A stretch of 9,100 nucleotides of DNA. Origin: Actinobacteria bacterium UBA3012. GTDB taxonomy: Bacteria; Actinomycetota; Actinomycetes; Nanopelagicales; Nanopelagicaceae. Position 1 is the stretch's first letter. Each line of letters begins with the position of its first letter. The DNA is taken from assembly GCA_002346305.1 (NCBI GenBank), contig DDZI01000025.1:787-9886 (forward strand), read 5' to 3'. This document shows, one piece after another, positions 1-5,830 of the stretch. The notes under the pieces were generated by a model. That model made no database searches, was not told where the DNA came from, and saw only the letters and a program-made list of their open reading frames with translations. The position numbers and the translations under genes are program-made.

Positions 1-852
1 TGGCCTGTTTGTTTGGATACCCAAGATGTCGATGAGATTGTGCGTACAGTGCAAATCATCGCTCCTGTTTATGGTGGAATCAATCTAGAAGATATTTCCG
101 CACCAAGATGTTTTGAAGTCGAACGAAGATTACGTGAGCTTTTAGATATCCCAGTTTTTCACGATGACCAACATGGAACAGCAATCGTTGTATTTGCTGC
201 TTTAAGAAATGCGCTTAAGTTAGTTAACAAACCAATAGATAAAGTCAAAATTGTAATAAGTGGGGTAGGTGCTGCAGGAACTGCAGTTTCAAGATTGCTT
301 TTCCTAGGTGGAGCAAAAACAATTATTGGTTTTGACTTAGATGGTGTGATTCATAAAGGTTCACCAGCAAATGATCTAATGCGTGAATGGTTTGTAAAAG
401 AAAGTAATCCAGAGAATTTCCAGGGAAGCATCGGCCAAGCGCTACTTGGCGCAGATGTGTTTATTGGATTAAGTGCGCCTAATCTTTTAACTGAGAGTGA
501 CGTTTCGGGGATGGCAGCGGAAAGTATTATTTTTGCGTTAGCCAATCCGGACCCAGAGATTGACCCAGAGATTGCTCGCAAATACGCCAGAGTTGTTGCA
601 ACTGGTCGTAGTGACCAACCAAACCAAATTAACAATGTACTTGCCTTCCCAGGGGTGTTCCGCGGATTACTAGATACCGGCGCTTCAAAGATTTACGATT
701 CGATGTTGTTGGCGGCGGCCGATGCAATCGCAGACTGTGTAAAGCCTGAGCAATTAAATGAAAGTTTTATCATTCCAAGTGTTTTTGACCCAGCCGTAAC
801 CCCGGCTGTTGCATCCGCTATGCGATCGGCAATAAAGAAATCATCACAGTAA
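1..852 (+). CDS. NAD(P)-dependent malic enzyme (oxaloacetate-decarboxylating), 5'-truncated by the window edge
   Basis: Oxidatively decarboxylates malate to pyruvate and CO2 in the cytosol, making NADH or NADPH. The frame is open from base 1, and the first codons (reading WPVCLDTQD) already match the family interior, so the true start lies upstream and TTG 13 is not a start. Numbering residues from base 1, NLEDI at 28-32 and FHDD at 53-56 carry the acidic metal ligands known for malic enzymes. The dinucleotide-binding glycine motif GVGAAG is at 88-93. ATGRSDQPNQINNVLAFPG, the family's C-terminal signature, is near 199-217. The catalytic lysine and tyrosine of the N-terminal domain lie outside the window. 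The protein stops about 65 residues after the signature, so it is the short form without the phosphotransacetylase domain of MaeB. Cofactor preference is not safely readable, although an acidic residue after the second beta strand (FDLDG) leans towards NAD. A 31-base gap separates it from the next gene. Confidence 0.95.
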   Translation, partial: WPVCLDTQDVDEIVRTVQIIAPVYGGINLEDISAPRCFEVERRLRELLDIPVFHDDQHGTAIVVFAALRNALKLVNKPIDKVKIVISGVGAAGTAVSRLLFLGGAKTIIGFDLDGVIHKGSPANDLMREWFVKESNPENFQGSIGQALLGADVFIGLSAPNLLTESDVSGMAAESIIFALANPDPEIDPEIARKYARVVATGRSDQPNQINNVLAFPGVFRGLLDTGASKIYDSMLLAAADAIADCVKPEQLNESFIIPSVFDPAVTPAVASAMRSAIKKSSQ

Positions 853-863
853 TGATTTTCCCT

Positions 864-886
864 TTAACCGGTAAAGTTAAGATATG
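864..886 (+). promoter_or_regulatory. Possible leaderless promoter and small inverted repeat before the mannose-6-phosphate isomerase-like gene
   Basis: TAAAGT at 872-877 fits the actinobacterial -10 pattern TAnnnT and lies six bases before the ATG at 884. That spacing would put the transcription start on the start codon. No convincing Shine-Dalgarno precedes this ATG, which supports leaderless translation. No good -35 hexamer is seen at the usual distance. An inverted repeat, TTAAC (864-868) and GTTAA (876-880), flanks a CGGTAAA spacer and covers the -10. It could be a small operator or chance in AT-rich DNA. Confidence 0.35.
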
Positions 887-1912
887 AACCTGAGCCCAAT
901 AATCCTTCCTTCTAATCAATTTGATCATTTTTATCGTGGTGGTTATCGAATCGGTGAGCTGAGAAACGGTCCAGGTGGACCAATGCGACCAGAAGAATGG
1001 ATTGGTTCGGCAACAACTCGTTTTGGTGAAAAGACCATGGGCCTTTCGACTTTGCCAAATGGTGAGTTTCTACGTGATGCAATTGGTGCAGACCCTGAAA
1101 GTTGGTTTGGACCAGAACATGTAAGTGCATTTGGCACTAGCACTGAAATTTTAGTTAAGTTGTTGGATCCAGATCAACGACTACCTGTTCACTATCATCC
1201 AAATAAAGCGTTTGCGAAAAAACATTTGGCGCTCGATCATGGCAAAACTGAGGCATGGATTATTTTGGAAGCACCCGCAGATGCAAAAGTCGGATTGGGC
1301 TTTGCACAAACTATGAAAAAAGATGTTGTCCATGACATGGTAAAAAGAATGGACTCCGCTGCATTACTTGCTTCTTTGACGATGGTTCCAGTTAAACCTG
1401 GCGATGCGATTCTTGTCCCTGCCGGAACTCCACATGCAATTGATGCCGGGATTTTTGTTCTTGAATTACAAGAACCAACAGATTTGTCTGCACTTTTAGA
1501 GTGGGAAGGTTTTGCGGTAGATGGAATAAAAGATGGCCACCTAGGACTTGGTTTCGAAACAGTTTTAGATGCACTTAGATTTGATCCTATTTCTACAGCA
1601 GAACAAAAGGAATTAATAAAAAGTACTGGTTTCACCAGCAAGCAATCTCAATCCTTATTTACAAGTAAAGCAGATGGTTATTTCCGTGCAGATTTACTAC
1701 CTGGAGATGGAAGCAAAACTAATGCAGGTTTTTCAATCTTGTTAATGCTTGACGGTGATGGAATTTTGAAAACTGCAAATTCTGGAAGTATCGCTGTTGG
1801 GCATGGAGATGCGCTAGTAATTCCATGGTCTGCTGGTGATTGGAGTTTAAATGGTGGAGTAGGCATTGTTTGTCGCCCACCACTTCCTGCAGCGGCGGCC
1901 CTTGCCCCGTGA
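884..1912 (+). CDS. manA: Mannose-6-phosphate isomerase, class I-like (cupin metalloenzyme)
   Basis: Probably interconverts fructose-6-phosphate and mannose-6-phosphate in the cytosol, which would feed GDP-mannose and glycan synthesis or mannose use. The 342 residues form a double-cupin layout. LPVHYHP at 100-106, KTEAW at 121-125 and AGTPHAI at 180-186 supply the expected metal ligands: H103 and H105, E123, and H184. In classical class I enzymes the first of these positions is usually glutamine (QVHP), whereas here it is histidine, giving HYHP. ELQEPTD at 194-200 is another conserved block. A second, weaker cupin occupies about 265-330. The ATG at 884 was chosen because the N-terminus aligns from there and a TAAAGT hexamer sits six bases upstream. 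The stop overlaps the next start (GTGA), so the two genes are likely co-translated. A different sugar-phosphate isomerase activity within this family is possible. The family call is firm, the exact substrate less so. Confidence 0.8.
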   Translation: MNLSPIILPSNQFDHFYRGGYRIGELRNGPGGPMRPEEWIGSATTRFGEKTMGLSTLPNGEFLRDAIGADPESWFGPEHVSAFGTSTEILVKLLDPDQRLPVHYHPNKAFAKKHLALDHGKTEAWIILEAPADAKVGLGFAQTMKKDVVHDMVKRMDSAALLASLTMVPVKPGDAILVPAGTPHAIDAGIFVLELQEPTDLSALLEWEGFAVDGIKDGHLGLGFETVLDALRFDPISTAEQKELIKSTGFTSKQSQSLFTSKADGYFRADLLPGDGSKTNAGFSILLMLDGDGILKTANSGSIAVGHGDALVIPWSAGDWSLNGGVGIVCRPPLPAAAALAP

Positions 1913-2508
1913 ACCTTGCCGCGACATTTCAAGATCAATTTTCACCTTTAGCTCCATTTGCTTTATACCTTTTGGTCTGGGTCTTAGTTTTTATTGAAAC
2001 CGGAATATTGGTTGGCTTTTGGTTGCCGGGAGATTCACTTCTATTTAGCGCAGGCCTGGTTGCAGCAGCTCGGGATGATATGAATATTGCAATCCTGGTG
2101 ACTGGTATTTTCTTGGCTGCATTTGTAGGAGATCAAATTGGTTATGTTTTAGGTAGAAAGTATGGCCGGCCATATTTAGAAAGAAAGCCCTCTGCACGGC
2201 GCACTAAAATGATTGCGCGTACTGAGGAGTTTTATTTAAAGAATGGTTGGTGGGCTGTTGTTGCAGCGCGCTTTTTCCCTTGGATTAGAACATTTATTCC
2301 GCCAATCGCAGGAATTGGGAAAATGCCTTATTACAAATTCCTTTCGGCAAACGCAATGGGAGCTCTCGTTTGGGGCGTAGGGATTACATCTGCCGGCTAT
2401 TACTCAGCCACGATTCCATGGGTGAAAAGCAGTTCTTACGCACTTGCAGCATTTTTTATCGGTGGATCAATAATCTCAGTTCTGTGGAAAAGATTCCGCT
2501 CTAATTAA
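1909..2508 (+). CDS. DedA family integral membrane protein (VTT / SNARE-associated domain)
   Basis: DedA proteins are small membrane proteins needed for envelope integrity. Several are now linked to recycling of undecaprenyl phosphate or phospholipid flipping, some coupled to the proton motive force. This 199-residue copy has the family's essential charged residues at the right spacing: E30 in FIETG and D42 in LPGDS (12 apart, as E39 and D51 of E. coli YqjA), and R121 and R127 in ARFFPWIRT (6 apart, as YqjA R130 and R136). GDQIGYVLGRKYG at 74-86 is a further hallmark. Hydrophobic stretches lie near 14-38, 45-80 and 145-192. The start is GTG at 1909, in the GTGA overlap with the upstream stop. 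The frame runs open to an ATG at 1840, but that part lies inside the isomerase gene and does not resemble a DedA N-terminus. It converges with the glycosyltransferase gene across 59 bases. Nearby polymer genes make a lipid-carrier role attractive, though inferred. Confidence 0.9.
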   Translation: MNLAATFQDQFSPLAPFALYLLVWVLVFIETGILVGFWLPGDSLLFSAGLVAAARDDMNIAILVTGIFLAAFVGDQIGYVLGRKYGRPYLERKPSARRTKMIARTEEFYLKNGWWAVVAARFFPWIRTFIPPIAGIGKMPYYKFLSANAMGALVWGVGITSAGYYSATIPWVKSSSYALAAFFIGGSIISVLWKRFRSN

Positions 2509-2567
2509 TCCTGAGATTTTTACTCCACCCATCAAAAGATCTACAAATGAAAGCACAATCTTAATAA
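2509..2567. other. Convergent intergenic gap without a clear terminator
   Basis: The 59 bases between the dedA stop and the glycosyltransferase stop hold no GC-rich hairpin followed by a T-run on either strand. The only symmetric element is an all-AT inverted repeat (AATAAT, CAA, ATTATT at 2563-2577), which overlaps the glycosyltransferase stop and is too weak to call a terminator. Confidence 0.5.
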
Positions 2568-3431
2568 TCAAATTATTGGTGGCCGCCCAGCTCTTGTTAG
2601 TTTCCAGATTGCACTCCAGGTAAGTTTTTTCTGCTTCCCAGGATTCGTCAAGAACCCACTGGAGAAACCCTTCAACCACGCAATCGCTGAAGAGAAGGAG
2701 CGCATTCGCAAAACGGATAGCGCGAACCAGTTCAATAAGTAGATTTGACCGATTGGGAAAGGGAGATTTCGACGAGCTAACCAAACTCGATTACGAGCAT
2801 TTAATCTGTAGAAGTACTCATGCCGGGTCGGGCTAACAATTGGGTGTTCTACTGACACCTCTGTTATGTACCAAGCCGTATACCCGCGGTTGTAAACCTG
2901 CCACACTAATTCGATTCCTTCGTGGCCATAATAAAAGTTAGCTGGCCAACCTCCGATTTCATCAAAAAGTTTTCTTCGGATGACCACTGCGCCTTCGGCC
3001 AAGGTTGTAGCTAATGAAGGCCTCATTGGATCCCCAATAATTAAACGCGGAATCCATCTACGTGGTGTCTGGCCTCCACCCGCGCCAACTATGCGCGGTT
3101 GCAATAAGCCTGTTTGGATATGTTTTTTTAAAATCTCAGCAAATCTACCAAGCACATTATTATTTAAAATCTTTACATCATCATCTAAAAAAAATAAGTA
3201 CTCACCAGAAACTTCTACTGCTCCCGCATTTCTACCCGCGGGAATTCCTAAATTTTCAGGCAAGAAAACTGTTTTAACTCCGGTTGTTTCAGGAGCCGGG
3301 TCCCAGCCGTTTCCAACAACTACAATATCTAGATCAACTCCACTTTGATTCTTTAAAGATTCAAGAGCAGCCGCAAACTCTTTTGGGCGTTTGCCCATCG
3401 TGAGAATTACGCATCCAAAAGTTGGGGTCAT
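2568..3431 (-). CDS. Family 2 glycosyltransferase (GT-A fold)
   Basis: Expected to transfer a sugar from a nucleotide-sugar donor, at the cytosolic face of the membrane, onto a glycan, lipid or polymer acceptor. The 287-residue protein opens with the GT2 beta strand (TFGCVILTMGKRP). It has PENLGIPAGRNAG at 58-70 and the metal- and nucleotide-binding DDD at 83-85 in FLDDDV. An acidic block, GHEGIEL at 169-175, is in the place of the usual catalytic ED motif. A hydrophobic segment near 224-243 (FPIGQIYLLNWFALS) could hold the protein to the membrane. The ATG at 3431 overlaps the upstream TGA in ATGA. The frame is open 26 residues further up, but that stretch lies in the preceding gene and does not look like GT2 sequence. 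There is no Shine-Dalgarno, so translation is probably coupled. It is the last gene of the leftward arm and may decorate the product of the CDP-alcohol enzymes. Donor and acceptor are unknown. Confidence 0.85.
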   Translation of the reverse strand: MTPTFGCVILTMGKRPKEFAAALESLKNQSGVDLDIVVVGNGWDPAPETTGVKTVFLPENLGIPAGRNAGAVEVSGEYLFFLDDDVKILNNNVLGRFAEILKKHIQTGLLQPRIVGAGGGQTPRRWIPRLIIGDPMRPSLATTLAEGAVVIRRKLFDEIGGWPANFYYGHEGIELVWQVYNRGYTAWYITEVSVEHPIVSPTRHEYFYRLNARNRVWLARRNLPFPIGQIYLLNWFALSVLRMRSFSSAIAWLKGFSSGFLTNPGKQKKLTWSAIWKLTRAGRPPII

Positions 3432-4219
3432 GAAGCAATCAATTTGCGTGAAGAAATAATTGCAATTAGATGTCCTACCAAAACAATTATTGAAACCGGT
3501 AAAACCCAATTAATTAATAGCTGTAAGGGATTATCTTGATTAGTTAAATACCCGATAGCACTAGCAAACGAAATAACTATGGTCATTTCAACAGAATGAA
3601 AAATTCTGTGCAGAGGAAAAAATCTTGTTACAGCCCTAATGGTTGACAGGAGTGGACTTTTAGGTTTTCCAATTTCACGATCATCTTTGTTTCGAGTTCC
3701 ACCTGTAAAAAATTTAGCTACATGTACGGCGTCATTTAAAACTTTATTTAGAATAACAATAATCGCAATCAAGGCACCATAAAAAGGATAATTACTTTCA
3801 TTCAAAGGATCTGCTGGCCAATTTGCCGCGCGTAATCCAAGCATTAAAACGATAGTTGTCTCAGCACTGTAATGACCAATAGTGTCTAGAAATATTCCAG
3901 CAGGTGAAAACTTTTTCTTCCATCTCGCCAATTCGCCATCACAACAGTCCCAAAGCATTTGCAGTTGAGATAGGAAAAGCGCCAATAAAATTCCCTTATA
4001 CCCTGGGATCAAGAGAGCTAAACCGGTAGATATCCCAGTAATAATCATCAACCAGGTAACCCCGTTGGGGGATATCCGGGTAGCGATAAGCGCTCTTGTT
4101 AAATAAGGTGAAATTTTCCGCAAATAGAGGTCGGCAGTCCAATGCTCAGCGTTAGATCTTCCAGTGATTGATGCAGGCTGGCTGACCTCACGTAATTCGG
4201 AAATAGAAATTCGTTGCAC
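3428..4219 (-). CDS. CDP-alcohol phosphotransferase family membrane protein with variant catalytic motif
   Basis: This family moves a phospho-alcohol from a CDP-alcohol to a hydroxyl acceptor, releasing CMP, in the inner membrane (for example PgsA, PssA and inositol-phosphate lipid synthases). The 263-residue protein has the signature D91, D94-G95, A98-R99, G108 and D112. The last position, normally the aspartate proposed as general base, is H116 (DTIGHY). Hydrophobic segments at about 54-72, 75-92, 118-130, 146-165, 212-228 and 236-257 fit the usual six-helix fold. The N-terminal 30 residues are soluble and carry no signal peptide. The GTG start at 4219 shares one base with the upstream stop (TAGTG) and follows a strong AAGGGGG Shine-Dalgarno five bases away. 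The stop overlaps the glycosyltransferase start by four bases. It could be active with histidine as base, or be a partner subunit of the larger neighbour. The substrate is not recognisable. Confidence 0.85.
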   Translation of the reverse strand: MQRISISELREVSQPASITGRSNAEHWTADLYLRKISPYLTRALIATRISPNGVTWLMIITGISTGLALLIPGYKGILLALFLSQLQMLWDCCDGELARWKKKFSPAGIFLDTIGHYSAETTIVLMLGLRAANWPADPLNESNYPFYGALIAIIVILNKVLNDAVHVAKFFTGGTRNKDDREIGKPKSPLLSTIRAVTRFFPLHRIFHSVEMTIVISFASAIGYLTNQDNPLQLLINWVLPVSIIVLVGHLIAIISSRKLIAS

Positions 4220-5784
4220 TAATTCCCCCTTGCGCTAAGCCTACGCCCACCGCGCCAAATTATGACTAAACCAAGATATGCACAGATCCAGGATATTGCA
4301 GGAGTTTGAGCACCTAAACTCATTACGACGATCAAAATTAGTAGAAGTCGGCCTGGTAAATATAAGCCTAAAAATCTTTGTACCGGTTGAATTTTGTTTA
4401 ATGAGTCATAGAGATTTACATAGTGATAAATCGCAATAACAAAAATTAGTAAAAACAAATTTAGGCTGAAATCAAAATTGAATATTGCAGCTATCAGAAC
4501 AAACTCGATCAATCTAAGAACCGAGGATAATCCCCAACCAAATCTAAAGTTTGAGAATTTAAGATTAAAACCTAGGTCCCCTTGCTGATCAATAAAATCA
4601 CAATTGTTAATCTTGTCGCCCCATTTATATGATCGTAAAACTCGTCCTAACTTCACGTACGATAATGATAGAAATCCCAACACGATTAGCGCAATGAGAG
4701 TCAGTTGAGGGCCAAATAGAATTGCGCCAATCGAAATTAGTAGCCAGCGTTCCCCTATTGGGAAGTAAATGACTTTCTTAACCCAATAAGTTACTCCACC
4801 TTTTTTAAGTGATTTTCTTTTTGTGAGACCATCTGTTTTTTGGCTCAATGAAATCGGCGCAATTCTTACCTCAAGAGATTCACGCACAGCGGTAAAGTCA
4901 TAATCTGATATGTGTTTAACTGTTTGAATGATCACAGCAATAGTTGCAAGTATCCAGATGTCCTTAACTGAGTCCTGTACGGAATATGCTAATCCACCAA
5001 TAGCCATAAACTCTTTTACTCGATCAGAAAGTGCATCTAGCCAAGCACCAAAACGACTAAATTGTTTTGTAAAACGTGCAACTTCCCCATCTACACAATC
5101 CAAAATAAGTGATAGCTGCAAAAGTACTGCACCTGAGATGTAATTACTGCGCGAAAATTCAATAGCTGCAAAAACTCCAACTAGAAATGAAACAACAGTC
5201 ACAAAATTTGGCTTTAGTTTTAGAGCGAGAGCAGCACGTGTAAATACTTTAGAGATTTTTCTGAGTATAAATGTAGAAAAGAAACCATCATTACTTCGAT
5301 TAGCCAATTGCAATCGCAATCTGTCTGGGTCTGAATTTACTGATGGTAATGAATCAATTTCTAAAACTCGAATTTGCTCACCGGCTCTAACCAATCCAAG
5401 CGTTAGGTATTGAATCGGATCTGTCTGAGAATTTGGAAATTTTTCGATCTCTTGAATTAGATTTCTTACTAATTGTAATTTTGTGCTTGGAATATAAATC
5501 GCCGGAATTAATTGATGAGTAGCAGTGGTAATTTGATGATCTGATGTTTGAACAGCGAGCAATCTCTGGTGCGCAACAGTCGCATCTCCAGAATCACTTT
5601 CTGCGATTGCCAGCACGGTGAAATATTCACGCTCAAAATCTGTCAAAAGCGCACTAACAGGCTCAGCAATCTTTAAAGCCGGCTCAAAAAGGACTACTGC
5701 TTGTTCTGTCCCATTTATCAGCTCATTGAGCGATGTTAAATTATGTGGGAATGCGCTTGTCACCTGCCTTATTACTCTGACCAC
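4219..5784 (-). CDS. Three-part CDP-alcohol phosphotransferase: N-terminal soluble domain, catalytic membrane domain, DUF5941-like C-terminal membrane domain
   Basis: Likely transfers a phospho-alcohol from a CDP-alcohol to a membrane acceptor. With the GTG at 5784 as residue 1 the protein has 521 residues. Residues 1 to about 165 are soluble. AVVLFEPALKIAEPVSALL near 29-47 faintly resembles the product-strand region of cytidylyltransferases, but no GxGxR nucleotide loop is present, so this domain looks degenerate or non-catalytic. The catalytic motif is complete: D229, D232-G233, A236-R237, G246, D250 and D254, in the style of inositol-phosphate (DIPPS-like) enzymes. A third region (about 415-521) is hydrophobic and carries AIYHYVNLYDSL, reminiscent of the DUF5941 tail of Streptomyces homologues. 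The start is uncertain. GTG 5784 follows a TAnnnT hexamer by seven bases (leaderless). GTG 5763 is also possible. TTG 5844 would intrude into the divergent gene and has no clear Shine-Dalgarno. It leads the leftward arm. Confidence 0.82.
   Translation of the reverse strand: MVRVIRQVTSAFPHNLTSLNELINGTEQAVVLFEPALKIAEPVSALLTDFEREYFTVLAIAESDSGDATVAHQRLLAVQTSDHQITTATHQLIPAIYIPSTKLQLVRNLIQEIEKFPNSQTDPIQYLTLGLVRAGEQIRVLEIDSLPSVNSDPDRLRLQLANRSNDGFFSTFILRKISKVFTRAALALKLKPNFVTVVSFLVGVFAAIEFSRSNYISGAVLLQLSLILDCVDGEVARFTKQFSRFGAWLDALSDRVKEFMAIGGLAYSVQDSVKDIWILATIAVIIQTVKHISDYDFTAVRESLEVRIAPISLSQKTDGLTKRKSLKKGGVTYWVKKVIYFPIGERWLLISIGAILFGPQLTLIALIVLGFLSLSYVKLGRVLRSYKWGDKINNCDFIDQQGDLGFNLKFSNFRFGWGLSSVLRLIEFVLIAAIFNFDFSLNLFLLIFVIAIYHYVNLYDSLNKIQPVQRFLGLYLPGRLLLILIVVMSLGAQTPAISWICAYLGLVIIWRGGRRLSARGN
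4225..4231 (-). promoter_or_regulatory. Ribosome binding site for the second CDP-alcohol phosphotransferase
   Basis: On the minus strand AAGGGGG lies five bases before the GTG at 4219, inside the end of the upstream gene. It fixes the GTG in TAGTG as the start and suggests the two proteins are made together. Confidence 0.65.
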
Positions 5785-5830
5785 GGTGGGTACTCTATAA
5801 CTCCTCTCACTATTTGAATCGAGGTTGTGA
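5784..5830. promoter_or_regulatory. Divergent promoter region between the two arms of the phospho-alcohol cluster
   Basis: On the minus strand TAGAGT (5797 down to 5792) matches TAnnnT and lies seven bases before GTG 5784, as in a leaderless promoter. On the plus strand TACTCT (5791-5796) or TATAAC (5796-5801) could be the -10, leaving a leader of about 20 bases with a GAGG Shine-Dalgarno at 5821-5824. The -10 candidates of the two strands overlap, so the arms may share control or compete for polymerase. No convincing -35 hexamers are visible. A minus-strand GAGAGGAG at 5808-5801 has no in-frame start at proper spacing. Confidence 0.4.

Noticed and set aside
1237..1641. 134-residue minus-strand open frame
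   Set aside because: It is opposite the well-supported isomerase gene, has no recognisable motif and has no start signal; it is a shadow frame.
1840..1908. N-terminal extension of the DedA frame to an upstream ATG
   Set aside because: It lies within the isomerase coding sequence and does not resemble a DedA N-terminus; GTG 1909 in the GTGA overlap gives the expected family start.
2563..2577. AT-only inverted repeat as a terminator between convergent genes
   Set aside because: The stem has no G or C, the loop is three bases, there is no T-run, and it overlaps a coding stop.
2980..3348. 122-residue plus-strand open frame opposite the glycosyltransferase
   Set aside because: It is antisense to conserved GT2 motifs, with serine- and proline-rich shadow composition and no Shine-Dalgarno.
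3432..3509. 26-residue upstream extension of the GT2 frame
   Set aside because: It overlaps the preceding CDP-alcohol phosphotransferase; the fold begins directly at the ATG at 3431, which sits in an ATGA overlap.
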